Source: a virus. Taken from it: a DNA stretch of 64,000 nt. The notes beneath the pieces are model-generated. The model searched no databases and had not been told where the DNA came from. It was given only the letters and a program-made list of their open reading frames with translations. The stretch covers positions 1 through 64,000 of the IMG/VR virus record IMGVR_UViG_3300042875_000652; one strand, 5' to 3'. A program made the translations under genes and the position numbers. Below are positions 50,902 through 59,230 of the stretch, piece by piece; positions within the stretch are counted from its first letter, which is position 1, and each line of letters starts with the position of its first letter.

Positions 50902-51416
50902 GAGCCGCACTTGTAGCACTTCTTGGGGATTCACGTGTTTATTATGACGTGGACGCAAAAAGAGGCCAGAAGGACGCGGCTGTCGAGAAAGCTGACGGCT
51001 CGGTTGTAAAAATGGATTTAATGCACTTGTCAAGTACGGCTAGAAATCTTACAAAACTACGAAACACTCCTTTTCAAAGGTTCGTATGGGACTCCCCTAA
51101 AGACCCCTTGTCGGGAGCATGGTACGAAACCTTTATTGAGAAAACACGTCCAATAAACGATTCACTCATGGACTCAATGCCAATGCATTCAGCGCTTGGT
51201 AAAAACAAAAAAAAGATAGACAAAACTAAAAAGTCCGTCAAGTCTTTCCAACTGGACGAAATCACTCGCCGCATGCTTTCCAACTCGTGCTGCAGCGAGG
51301 TGGTACAGTTAAACATAAACGATTACGCCTTTAAGTCGCTAGAAGAACGCGACTTTGCGTGGCTTTCAGTTAAGACTATGAGAAGTATAGAAAAGGCCAT
51401 AAATGATGAACAGTGA
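50898..51416 (+). CDS. Unknown head-operon protein (172 aa)
   Basis: 172 residues, start overlapping the polyprotein 2 stop by 4 bp (ATGA). It begins MRAALVALLGDSRVYYDVDA and has FQRFVWDSPKDPLSGAWYET, a Lys-rich helix (GKNKKKIDKTKKSVKSFQLD) and a Cys pair (SNSCCSEVV). It could be a small head-associated component. No family recognised. Confidence 0.65.
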   Translation: MRAALVALLGDSRVYYDVDAKRGQKDAAVEKADGSVVKMDLMHLSSTARNLTKLRNTPFQRFVWDSPKDPLSGAWYETFIEKTRPINDSLMDSMPMHSALGKNKKKIDKTKKSVKSFQLDEITRRMLSNSCCSEVVQLNINDYAFKSLEERDFAWLSVKTMRSIEKAINDEQ

Positions 51417-52059
51417 CGGAATCAAGGCAGACCCTCTTGGCGGTTTGTTGCCCCAAGAGCTTGTCACTGGGGACATCTTGCGTGGTAGAGGACCAAGGCG
51501 TGGAAACCTTGAGCGCCTCCTCAGATACTGGCGTCCCATCATGAAGAAGCCAGGCGGCTTTCGTAGGTGTCGGGTCATTCTGGTTAACCATCCAGAACTG
51601 TACCCACTAAACAATATCTGTGCTTGGTTGCATCACGAAACTACTGGTCTTTGGCCAAACGAAGGTTGCCATCATCCAGGTATGAAGAACTGCAGGAAGA
51701 AGCTCCGGAAACTGACCAACTGGACAGACTCTCAGTTCAATACTTCCCTTTCGGGGAAAAAGCCTAAAAATATGATTAGGACTTCTGGAGAAAAATCTGA
51801 TTCACCATTTGGTTCTGATTTGTTCTTTTACGAACAACCAGATACTGATTTTAAATCAAACGAAAATTCGGTCGTAACAGAGTCGGATATTTTCCACGCT
51901 ATGAAGGTTCTGAATGAGTTTTGCGAGATGGAAAAAGATTTTGTGACCTTCTTAAGAAATGACAAAAATTGGCAAATAGAGGGTGAAGACGAATCCGGAA
52001 AGAAATCCTTTTCTCAGGTTCTGAAAACGTCTTCACTAGAGGATGAGTGCTGTGGATAA
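51403..52059 (+). CDS. Unknown head-operon protein with His/Cys motif
   Basis: 218 residues, overlapping the previous gene by 14 bp. The N-terminal half has GRGPRRGNLERLLRYWRPIM, GGFRRCRVILVNHPELYPLN, NICAWLHHETTGLWPNEGCH and HPGMKNCRKKLRKLTNWTDS. It looks conserved and compact, and the Cys/His spacing (C, HH, CHH, C) could bind zinc. It resembles proteins near actinophage portal and capsid genes, but I cannot name its function. The C-terminal half is acidic and hydrophilic. Confidence 0.6.
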   Translation: MMNSDGIKADPLGGLLPQELVTGDILRGRGPRRGNLERLLRYWRPIMKKPGGFRRCRVILVNHPELYPLNNICAWLHHETTGLWPNEGCHHPGMKNCRKKLRKLTNWTDSQFNTSLSGKKPKNMIRTSGEKSDSPFGSDLFFYEQPDTDFKSNENSVVTESDIFHAMKVLNEFCEMEKDFVTFLRNDKNWQIEGEDESGKKSFSQVLKTSSLEDECCG

Positions 52060-54070
52060 CGCAAACGACTGCTGTAGCGGGAATGAGATACTAGTAACAA
52101 GGGTTTTACTGTTTAACCCTGCTCAAAAACAAAATATTGACTATATCCGCGGGACAAAAACGTTAACTCAAGAAATTACCGATTACAAAGCTTTGTCTAG
52201 AAAATTTGGCAACACCAGAAGAATTCAGCGTAATCAGCAATCTAGTGGAATGCAGTTTAAGGCGAACGCTTTGCGACAGTTGGGAAGTTCGGCGTTAAGC
52301 GTGGCGGTCCCAGGAGATTCTGGCCCACTGCGCTCACCAGTACGTTCTGCTATTTACAGAACAATAACCCCAGGACGCCCAGGGGGTCGTGGCGGTTCAC
52401 TTCCTGGGCAAAACAGGGCTCATCGATGCCCAGAGGGATATCAATACGGTGGAAGATTTACAGACAATAGGCTTTCTACTTGTGGTGCAAAGCTCTTTGC
52501 AATCCCCTCTGCTCTCGGTGCAGCAATTGGGGCAGCCAGAGGAGCCCTTACTTCCGGAATATCTTCAGAAACACGTGGAAGAGACCTAACAGGGTCACCT
52601 TACGACAGCTCAATTATCCTGTCTCGCGCACCTCAAATACCTAAGGTTGGAGCCTTCAACAGTCGTGCGTCTCTAAGTAGGCTAAAAGAAGAAATAAGCT
52701 CAATAGGAAAGTTCAATAAAGAATCGGGCTTAAAAGTAAGAAGAATGATTCGTCGTGACGGCTTTGTACTTGAACCAGTTGTTCCTAACAAAGTACTAAG
52801 AGCAATCCCTGACAACAGAGACATGGAGGGAGCATATTTCGTGATGTCAGCCCTTTCTCCAAAAGACATCGGAGGAGAAGAGTTGGGCCTCCTTTCAAAC
52901 ACTGGAGTGACTTCTCTAATTTATGTACTCCCGGGCGGCTCGTCTGTCACGCTAGAAAAAGCGAGAGCGCTAGAAGTTGGTGAAAGAAGAAAACTTGGAA
53001 GAACACTAAATCAAGTTATTGCAATCGACAACTCAAGAGACCCTTCAAAACGCCTCAAAGCACTAGCTGACGCCATTGGTGACGGCATGCTCTATTCCGA
53101 AGATTTCGTAGGAGTTAAAAATCCAAACGAAATAGTCAAGGGCAGAATCAGCTGGGCATCACAGGTGTGGGGAAAGCGCATGATGACGCAACCCCAGTCT
53201 TCGTCTACGCGTGATACAGAATCTTTTGGGCCACGTAGAAAGCTGATATCGAATGTAGATTCAGCAGTTCAGCATCTCATCAATGGTGGTTCAATGTCAG
53301 ATATTGACCCAAAAATTATGTCCAAAGTTTTATCCAAGTCAGGCGTGATTCAGAAACAGAAGCTTGCCAACAATATAGTTGCTATCGCCACCCCTACAGA
53401 GCGTTTGTTTCTTTACAATAAGCCAAACAGGTTTCAGCATATTGGAGAAAGATTTGCTGCTGACGTTCAACAGCAGCTAGGACTGGAATCACCAGACGTA
53501 ATCTTTGCCGACAAACCAGGAGAAGTAAGAAAATTCTTACGACAAGAGGTTACAAGCGCAATCCCTGGTGGCGTCTTCAACCCAGAGATAAAGTTCAACG
53601 AGCTTGAGCCTTCTGACGTTGCTGCATTAATGGTGTCGGACTACCTGACCGACCAAAGAGAACGCCCACTTACGTCTATCTACACCATAGATACTCCTGA
53701 TGCAAGAAGACTTATAGCAGGGCAAAACGCAACATCTGGACTCGTTGATTTGTCCAAGATAGAAATTACAAAACGTATGAATTTGCGTTTAAATGATTTC
53801 TACGCAACACAGCTCACTCCTTCGTATTCTGACTATTATCAGTCGCTCAAGGCGCAGCAAAGAGTTGCATTTATGAAGTTTTTGTCCGTAATGATTCAAA
53901 GAGCAAAAAAATTTAACTCATTAGAGTTTCAAAAATCTCTATCAAAATACGGCCTTTCTGAGGGTGAAAAAATACATATAAATATTCTTGGCAAACTGTT
54001 TGATGCAAGACTAGAAAACTTAAATGCTGGAAAAGATACTCTTAAAAAATTAATTAGTGGAGCTATATAA
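52043..54070 (+). CDS. Unknown head-associated protein with Cys-pair module (675 aa)
   Basis: 675 residues, starting 17 bp before the previous stop. An RCPEGYQYGGRFTDNRLSTC module (about 130-150) is like the Cys-pair module of polyprotein 2. A Gly/Ala helix (SALGAAIGAARGALTSG) follows. The second half has FLYNKPNRFQHIGERFAADV, QQQLGLESPDVIFADKPGEV, LEPSDVAALMVSDYLTDQRE, RPLTSIYTIDTPDARRLIAG, RMNLRLNDFYATQLTPSYSD. This spacing recalls protein-kinase-like (HipA/FAM20-like) phage head proteins with a degraded catalytic loop. This is speculative. Confidence 0.6.
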   Translation: MSAVDNANDCCSGNEILVTRVLLFNPAQKQNIDYIRGTKTLTQEITDYKALSRKFGNTRRIQRNQQSSGMQFKANALRQLGSSALSVAVPGDSGPLRSPVRSAIYRTITPGRPGGRGGSLPGQNRAHRCPEGYQYGGRFTDNRLSTCGAKLFAIPSALGAAIGAARGALTSGISSETRGRDLTGSPYDSSIILSRAPQIPKVGAFNSRASLSRLKEEISSIGKFNKESGLKVRRMIRRDGFVLEPVVPNKVLRAIPDNRDMEGAYFVMSALSPKDIGGEELGLLSNTGVTSLIYVLPGGSSVTLEKARALEVGERRKLGRTLNQVIAIDNSRDPSKRLKALADAIGDGMLYSEDFVGVKNPNEIVKGRISWASQVWGKRMMTQPQSSSTRDTESFGPRRKLISNVDSAVQHLINGGSMSDIDPKIMSKVLSKSGVIQKQKLANNIVAIATPTERLFLYNKPNRFQHIGERFAADVQQQLGLESPDVIFADKPGEVRKFLRQEVTSAIPGGVFNPEIKFNELEPSDVAALMVSDYLTDQRERPLTSIYTIDTPDARRLIAGQNATSGLVDLSKIEITKRMNLRLNDFYATQLTPSYSDYYQSLKAQQRVAFMKFLSVMIQRAKKFNSLEFQKSLSKYGLSEGEKIHINILGKLFDARLENLNAGKDTLKKLISGAI

Positions 54071-54762
54071 TGAAAATCGGTTTTATCAAGGATGTTTTTG
54101 GAGGAATGCCTCATGTTATGGCAACTTCAAACAACGAAAAAATTCAGGTAAAAGCAATTACCGAATATGGCAAATCAATTGTTTCTGATTTTAATTTTGA
54201 CGCTTACAACATTAAGTCAACAGTGCCTGATGGATTTATTTTTACCGGATTCTTCGAAAACTCAGAAATAGCAGAGGACGAGCCTGTTTCTAAAGCAATT
54301 GAGAAAAAATCGTACCGCTACATCACTACTGTAAAAAACGAGAGAAGCTCAAATCGTGACCCTATCGAAAATACGCCAATCCGGTCGTTTTCCTCCGCGG
54401 TCAATAAACTGAACGCTATTTCTTTCAAGACCAGTAACTTTAAAAACCTTAAGAAAAAATCAGAATTCAAGAGAAGAATAAAGTCAGGAAAAGTTTTTTT
54501 TGACGAAAAATCTCGCGCTGTTAAATCTCATCCTAAAGCACAGTTTGGACAAATAGAGACAGAACTCATATATGGACAATTTGGTCAAGGGTTTATTAGA
54601 AAAACAGCCAATAGAAAAACGGCAGAAACTTCTTCAAGTCGTCGATTGACTCGCAGAGCCAAGACTCTAGAAAGCATTACCCGAGAAGCAACGGCTGGCC
54701 AAAAGGAATCAATTTCAGCACGGGTTTCTTACACTAGAAACGAAATAAAACATGCAAGGTAA
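54070..54762 (+). CDS. Unknown basic head-operon protein (230 aa)
   Basis: 230 residues, coupled to the previous gene by TAATG. The N-terminal part is beta-like (MKIGFIKDVFGGMPHVMATS, VSDFNFDAYNIKSTVPDGFI). The C-terminal half is strongly basic and helical (FKNLKKKSEFKRRIKSGKVF, SSRRLTRRAKTLESITREAT), as in DNA-contacting or capsid-internal proteins. No family recognised. Confidence 0.6.
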   Translation: MKIGFIKDVFGGMPHVMATSNNEKIQVKAITEYGKSIVSDFNFDAYNIKSTVPDGFIFTGFFENSEIAEDEPVSKAIEKKSYRYITTVKNERSSNRDPIENTPIRSFSSAVNKLNAISFKTSNFKNLKKKSEFKRRIKSGKVFFDEKSRAVKSHPKAQFGQIETELIYGQFGQGFIRKTANRKTAETSSSRRLTRRAKTLESITREATAGQKESISARVSYTRNEIKHAR

Positions 54763-55423
54763 ATCTCCAGCAAAAGCAAAAGCATTGGCTCTGCGTCTTG
54801 CTCAAGACATAGGGTGTTCCGGCGCACACAAGGATTCAGAAGGAAGATGGATGCCCTGTGCTTCCATGGAAGAGATGGAAAGAATCTCAAACACTGCCGA
54901 GACATCAAGGTGGAGAAGTGTCGTTCCAGGAGCTAAAGAAGCGGGAACAAAAAGAAGTATTGGGAAAAACAAGAAAAAAAGACGCTCTGACGGCTGGGAA
55001 AACCTAACGGAAGCGCCAATACGGGGAATTGGCTCACTGGAAGGTGGAGGCATCGTTTCGTCTACTTCCTTTAGTGGTAAATCTATTGAATGCTGCGAAG
55101 AAAAGGGTGTCGGCCCAGAGTTCGTAAGAGATAACGACGTAGACGTCTTTATTGACCCAGAATCAGCCAAGGCTCGTTCTCGCCAGATTGGGTGCATAGG
55201 AATCAGTAGAAGAGTGAGCAAGTCAGGACGCACGGTGTGGATGCCATGTACAAATATGACTGATTATTCCAATAGAACTGGTTCAACATCTTTAGGCAGA
55301 AGAAACATCAGCAAGAGGCGTGAACGGGAAACCAGAAACGCTGTCAGGACCGTCTTGCGCGAAAAACCAAAGTCAAGCGTCGCAAGGAAAACATCCCTCA
55401 CGCGAGAACTCATTGGTAAGTAA
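54752..55423 (+). CDS. Protein with two I-G-C-x-G...W-M-P-C modules
   Basis: 223 residues, overlapping the previous gene by 11 bp. Two copies of a module, IGCSGAHKDSEGRWMPCASM (about 20-39) and IGCIGISRRVSKSGRTVWMP plus CTNM (about 146-170), are separated by a basic linker. Each has a Cys pair about 14-19 residues apart. Similar modules in the neighbouring 675-aa protein and polyprotein 2 (RCP..G...FTD....C) suggest a shared fold, either disulfide- or metal-bound. The C-terminus is very basic (RNISKRRERETRNAVRTVLR). Function unknown. Confidence 0.6.
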   Translation: MQGKSPAKAKALALRLAQDIGCSGAHKDSEGRWMPCASMEEMERISNTAETSRWRSVVPGAKEAGTKRSIGKNKKKRRSDGWENLTEAPIRGIGSLEGGGIVSSTSFSGKSIECCEEKGVGPEFVRDNDVDVFIDPESAKARSRQIGCIGISRRVSKSGRTVWMPCTNMTDYSNRTGSTSLGRRNISKRRERETRNAVRTVLREKPKSSVARKTSLTRELIGK

Positions 55424-55509
55424 CGTAATCTATTTACGTACTTTAATTGCAAAATATTATTAGTTACACCGAGAGGTGTCAATTATCTGTTATTTTTGTT
55501 TATACATAA

Positions 55510-55568
55510 GAGCTGGGTGCTTACCTAAGCCTTGGAAAAACCAACAATAAACAAACCCCACCCAACTC
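55510..55568 (+). promoter_or_regulatory. Leader hairpin arms before the major capsid gene
   Basis: GAGCTGGGTG (55510-55519) and CACCCAACTC (55559-55568) can pair over 10 positions with one mismatch. They enclose a ~39-nt loop and end 5 nt before the AGGAG site (55574-55578) of the major capsid gene. A shorter hairpin, ACACC-GAGA-GGTGT, is at about 55466-55479. The 161-bp gap 55424-55584 probably also holds a promoter, but no clear boxes were found. The structure could control capsid translation or stabilise its message. Confidence 0.4.
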
Positions 55569-55584
55569 ATAAGAGGAGAACCCA

Positions 55585-56952
55585 ATGTCGGAAGACAAGG
55601 CACGTACAGAAGAGCTTCAATCAGCTCTTCGCACAAAGATGGCAGACAATAAGACCATCGCAGATTCATTCAAAATCGAGGACGGCACAGTAGTCGTTAC
55701 TCCTGAGCAAAAGTCAGCGTTCGACAAGAACATGCGCGACATCAAGGAAATCAAGGGCCTTCTCGGAGACCTTGAGACCATGAACCAAGTAGACAACTGG
55801 GCATCACAGCCATCAGGCGATTCTGCAGGAGCAGCTTATGCTGCCGCCGCAGCAGACCTCAATAGCTTGTCTTCACGTGAAATCAAGTCAATTGGACAAA
55901 TGTTCACTGACTCACCAGAGTTCAAGGCACTTAATGGTGGCCGCAATGGAGCAAACATGGTTTCACCATGGCAAATTGCTGCATCGTTGACTTCATACAC
56001 TTCTGGTTACAACGTAAAGGACGTTTACTCGGGTCTGCCAACAACAGCAGTAACCGATAGCCGTCTTGGTTCATTTGGTTCCGTACAGCGTGACCCAATG
56101 GTATTGCCACCAACACGTACAAAGCGTGTTCGTGACTTGTTCCCAGTTCGCAAGACAAACGCTGCTGTTATCGAATACTTCCGTCAGCTTGGTTTCACAA
56201 CCTTGCAGGCTGGAGCAGGCGTAAACAGTGCATCATCAGTTGCAGAGCGCAACGCCGGCAATACCGCATTCGGTATCAAGCCACAGTCTTCATTCGCCTT
56301 CGTTGGTGAGCAGGCTCCAGTGCGCACACTTGCACATTGGGAAGCAGCACACCGCAACGTTCTTGCAGACGAGCCACAGCTTCGAAGCATTATCGACAAC
56401 GAATTGATGTACGGTCTCCGTCTCCTTGAGGATAACCAAATCCTTAACGGTAACGGTACTGGTGAAAACTTGTTGGGCGTTCGTAACACACCAAACATCC
56501 AGACATACAACTGGTCAAGCGGTGCAACTCTGCCAGTGAAGGACACAAAGGCTGACGCGCTTCGCCGTGCGGCAACCCTTTCCTTCCTTGCTTACTACGA
56601 GCCAAGCGGCATCGTTCTTCACCCGAACGACTGGGAAGACATCGAACTTACTAAGGACTCACAAGGCCAGTACCTCATCGCAGTTTCGGTTGCAATGGGT
56701 GGCGAGCCACGCGTCTGGCGTATGCCAATCGTTGACACTCCTGCAATGACTGAAGGTAAGGCACTTGTTGGAGCCTTCGGTACCGGAGCACAGTTGTACG
56801 ACCGTGAAGAAGCAAGCATCCGCATCAGCGAACAGCATTCGGACTTCTTCGTCCGTAACGCAATCGTTATCCTTGCAGAGCAAAGACTTGCGCTTGCTGT
56901 CAAGCGTCCAGAAGCATTCGTTGAAGTAACCTTCGACAACGCACCAGCCTAA
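55585..56952 (+). CDS. Major capsid protein (HK97 fold)
   Basis: 455 residues, best ribosome site of the region (AGGAG, 6 nt before the ATG) and followed by a strong terminator. Residues 1-95 form a charged coiled-coil delta-like domain (FDKNMRDIKEIKGLLGDLET). After it come HK97 landmarks: YNVKDVYSGLPTTAV, NAAVIEYFRQLGFTTL, FAFVGEQAPVRTLAHWEAAH, YGLRLLEDNQILNGNGTGEN, LLGVRNTPNIQ, PSGIVLHPNDWEDIELTKDS, DTPAMTEGKALVGAFG, AVKRPEAFVEVTF. LSSR (95-98) at the end of the delta domain is a candidate cleavage site. The E-loop and insertion domain are of normal size. Confidence 0.95.
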   Translation: MSEDKARTEELQSALRTKMADNKTIADSFKIEDGTVVVTPEQKSAFDKNMRDIKEIKGLLGDLETMNQVDNWASQPSGDSAGAAYAAAAADLNSLSSREIKSIGQMFTDSPEFKALNGGRNGANMVSPWQIAASLTSYTSGYNVKDVYSGLPTTAVTDSRLGSFGSVQRDPMVLPPTRTKRVRDLFPVRKTNAAVIEYFRQLGFTTLQAGAGVNSASSVAERNAGNTAFGIKPQSSFAFVGEQAPVRTLAHWEAAHRNVLADEPQLRSIIDNELMYGLRLLEDNQILNGNGTGENLLGVRNTPNIQTYNWSSGATLPVKDTKADALRRAATLSFLAYYEPSGIVLHPNDWEDIELTKDSQGQYLIAVSVAMGGEPRVWRMPIVDTPAMTEGKALVGAFGTGAQLYDREEASIRISEQHSDFFVRNAIVILAEQRLALAVKRPEAFVEVTFDNAPA

Positions 56953-56968
56953 TAAGCACTAAGCGGAA

Positions 56969-57006
56969 CCCCGCCTGTACCTTCGAACGGTACGGGCGGG
57001 GTTTTT
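56969..57006 (+). terminator. Rho-independent terminator after the capsid gene
   Basis: CCCCGCCTGTACC (56969-56981) pairs with GGTACGGGCGGGG (56989-57001) around a 7-nt loop with one G-T wobble, then TTTTT at 57002-57006. It sits 17 bp after the capsid stop. The position is usual for strongly expressed capsid messages. Confidence 0.92.
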
Positions 57007-57044
57007 GCCTTTTATAACCCAAAAACTATGAGAAGATATCTTAT

Positions 57045-57866
57045 ATGACTAATCCATTTGATGACATCGAAAAAACGTTTGAAGAACTTCAGGGCTTATC
57101 TGACCAAATAGAGGTAGAACTAGCCCTTGAGCAAATAGCTAACCAGTCCATGATTGAGCTGAAGCATATTGAAATGCACCCAATATTCGATGAATATTAC
57201 GGTTCTTTTGTTTTCCAAGAAGTACTAGTCAAAGGTTCAAAAAAACCAGTACTTAAAGACCCAAAGGGTGGCCTGACTGCTGCCGGACGAGCTTACTTCA
57301 AAAGAAAAGAAGGAGCTAGCTTGAAGCCAGGAGTAAAGGGGGCTGCCGATACTCCTGAAAAGATGAGAAGAAAAGGTTCTTTCTTGACTCGTTTCTTCAC
57401 AAACCCATCAGGCCCTATGAAAGACGAAAAGGGCAGAGCAACTAGATTGGCTCTATCGGCTGCAGCCTGGGGCGAACCAGTACCTCAAAATATCGAAGAC
57501 GCCAAAAAGCTTGCAGCAAAAGGAAGAAGAATGCTGGAAAGATACCAGAATTCTAAATCTAAGAAATCACATTTTTCTTACGACTACTTTAATAAGTTTT
57601 CGCCAGATAGTTATAACGAATTTATTAATTCAGAAGAACTTAAAGGACTTATCCCTCCTGATGGAATGTTGTTCTTAAATGAATCCATGTCCGAAGAGCA
57701 GCAAGCGATACGCGCATCTCTTCGGAGAAGTGTCTCCGAACTAGCGCCTTCGTCCAAAACCGCATCACAGTCTTATATTTCAGAAGATTCAGAAGAACTA
57801 AAAAGAATGTCTAAGGCAGCAAAAATGATGAAACAGCGTCGTAAGGCTAAGCAAAAAAATGGCTGA
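57045..57866 (+). CDS. DUF6321-like protein
   Basis: 273 residues. Residues about 70-165 read GGLTAAGRAYFKRKEGASLK, RRKGSFLTRFFTNPSGPMKD, GRATRLALSAAAWGEPVPQN, AKKLAAKGRRMLERYQNSKS. This is a domain I recognise from phage and bacterial proteins as DUF6321-like (GGLT..GR..Y.R..G..LKPGV pattern). Its biochemical role is not established. An N-terminal helical part and a basic tail flank it. It follows the capsid terminator and has a weak GAGAAG ribosome site. Confidence 0.7.
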   Translation: MTNPFDDIEKTFEELQGLSDQIEVELALEQIANQSMIELKHIEMHPIFDEYYGSFVFQEVLVKGSKKPVLKDPKGGLTAAGRAYFKRKEGASLKPGVKGAADTPEKMRRKGSFLTRFFTNPSGPMKDEKGRATRLALSAAAWGEPVPQNIEDAKKLAAKGRRMLERYQNSKSKKSHFSYDYFNKFSPDSYNEFINSEELKGLIPPDGMLFLNESMSEEQQAIRASLRRSVSELAPSSKTASQSYISEDSEELKRMSKAAKMMKQRRKAKQKNG

Positions 57867-58260
57867 GCAATACTGGTACACAGCAAAAGTACTCAAGGTA
57901 ATAGACGGAGACACTCTCGACGTCATGATAGACCTAGGGTTCAGTATTCACCACAAAGCCAGAGTGAGGCTCTATGGAGTAAACACTCCAGAATCCCGTA
58001 CAAAGGATTTGGCTGAAAAGGAAATGGGTCTAAAGGCAAAGAGTTTTACTTCAGACTGGACAACACGGCACTCTATTGTCTTTTTAAAGACAATCGCCGG
58101 CAAGGATGACAAGTACGGAAGAGTCTTGGCTCAAATATATTCCGACAAGGACGTCAAGTCCGAATTAACTGCATGCCTTAATCAGGACATAGTTTCATCG
58201 GGCTACGCTCGTGAGTACTACGGCCAAGGGGATAAAACTTGGGAAGAATTTAAAAAATGA
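57859..58260 (+). CDS. Thermonuclease (SNase)-family nuclease
   Basis: 133 residues with the OB-fold nuclease motifs: KVIDGDTLDVMIDLGF (Asp16, Asp18), RVRLYGVNTPES (Arg35 or Arg37 and Glu45), DKYGRVLAQI (Arg88). These are the Ca and catalytic positions of staphylococcal nuclease. No signal peptide is visible, so it probably acts in the infected cell on DNA or RNA, perhaps degrading host DNA for recycling. It overlaps its neighbours by 8 and 4 bp. Confidence 0.9.
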   Translation: MAEQYWYTAKVLKVIDGDTLDVMIDLGFSIHHKARVRLYGVNTPESRTKDLAEKEMGLKAKSFTSDWTTRHSIVFLKTIAGKDDKYGRVLAQIYSDKDVKSELTACLNQDIVSSGYAREYYGQGDKTWEEFKK

Positions 58261-58715
58261 ACGACAATACATGGGGTTCCTATAAAGGACCCATAAAAGG
58301 CCTTCGCATAGAAGTGAAAGCAGACGAATCCGCTAAATGCCCTACGGCAACAAAAGACGTTTCGGTAAACCTGCTTAATCGCAAAAAGGCAATCGCTGTT
58401 GCTGACTACGGCCCGCTTAATCCAGAAGAGAAAAACGAAGAGTTCTGGTCCAAGCTTGCCGACGAGTGGGAAGTAAGCACCGAAGAGGCTAAGAAACAGA
58501 AATGCGGCAATTGCGCAGTTTTTATTGTCACCCCACAAATGAAGTCATGCATACAAGGCGGACTTGTCGGAGACGATAGAAAAGACGAATGGGAAGCAAT
58601 AGACGAAGCTGGTGAACTAGGATACTGTGAAGCATTCGACTTTAAGTGCGCTTCTAAGAGAACTTGTCGCGCCTGGGTCACCGGAGGACCAATACGTGAA
58701 GAAAAAGATAAATAA
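58257..58715 (+). CDS. Cys-cluster protein with HiPIP-like spacing
   Basis: 152 residues. Cys at 83, 86, 98 and 124 (CGNCAVFIV...SCIQGG...GYCEAF) resemble the four-Cys module in polyprotein 1 (C-x2-C-x8-C-x12-C) and the general HiPIP iron-sulfur pattern. Two further Cys (131, 137) follow. Spacing is longer between the third and fourth Cys here. It could be an iron-sulfur or zinc protein. Coupled to SNase by ATGA overlap. Confidence 0.7.
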   Translation: MNDNTWGSYKGPIKGLRIEVKADESAKCPTATKDVSVNLLNRKKAIAVADYGPLNPEEKNEEFWSKLADEWEVSTEEAKKQKCGNCAVFIVTPQMKSCIQGGLVGDDRKDEWEAIDEAGELGYCEAFDFKCASKRTCRAWVTGGPIREEKDK

Positions 58716-58821
58716 CGTCATTAACTGGCTAGCGGCAATTGTTTCAGCCGTTGTTGTGGCAAGAACAGCTATAAAGATGAAAAAAGCAGTGAGTCACCCC
58801 AACCCTGAAATGTGGGAATGA
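58696..58821 (+). CDS. Small single-pass membrane protein (41 aa, GTG start)
   Basis: 41 residues from GTG 58696, preceded by GGAGGA at 58683-58688, a near-perfect ribosome site that decides the start. It has KKKINNVINWLAAIVSAVVV, then ARTAIKMKKAVSH: one membrane helix flanked by Lys, with the positive side at both ends. It overlaps the upstream gene by 20 bp and ends in the convergent gene at 58794. Role unknown; it is the last gene of the plus-strand head region. Confidence 0.6.
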   Translation: MKKKINNVINWLAAIVSAVVVARTAIKMKKAVSHPNPEMWE

Positions 58822-59177
58822 ATTTCGTGCTCGTCGCAAGACGTATAACGCATTCCTGATGTCTCCACCTTGCGTGGATATCCTGGTTCACCGCATTTCT
58901 CACATACGCTGAAAGAATCCTGCTCGATAGTAAGAATCAGTGAATTGACTTTACTATATTCTTCCATGTTTGAAAGATTGAAGTAAAAACGTAGTCCACC
59001 AAACTTTTCTTTTATTTGCACAATCGTGTAATTCGGGTCCTGCGTAAATAAAACAGTATCGCATTTCCTTATTAATTCCGCCCAGCCATAACCACAGTCA
59101 ATGGTTGCCGGTATGCCGTCAGCAAAACGGTCAAGGATGTTTTGGAAATCCGGGTCTGAACCTATGTTGATATTCAT
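58794..59177 (-). CDS. Small conserved phage protein with zinc-ribbon
   Basis: 127 residues. PDFQNILDRFADGIPATIDC, GYGWAELIRKC, IVQIKEKFGGLRFYFNLSNM, then a Cys-x2-Cys (SVCEKCGEPG) and a later CDEH. The 'KEKFGGLRFY' element and the C-terminal Cys/His ribbon are seen in a small phage family, whose function is not known to me. It is convergent with the small membrane-protein gene, overlapping by 28 bp. Confidence 0.75.
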   Translation of the reverse strand: MNINIGSDPDFQNILDRFADGIPATIDCGYGWAELIRKCDTVLFTQDPNYTIVQIKEKFGGLRFYFNLSNMEEYSKVNSLILTIEQDSFSVCEKCGEPGYPRKVETSGMRYTSCDEHEIHSHISGLG

Positions 59178-59230
59178 GGCTAAATCCTATACTCGTTGCG
59201 CGTCGGGCAGGGCTTAGGCTTTGTAAGATT

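Noticed and set aside
59200-59206. CCGACGC (minus strand) as the 3' acceptor end of a split tRNA with the fragment at 59767
   Set aside because: Complementary to GCGTCGG, but there is no T-arm or CCA next to it; a 7-bp match in this span is compatible with chance.
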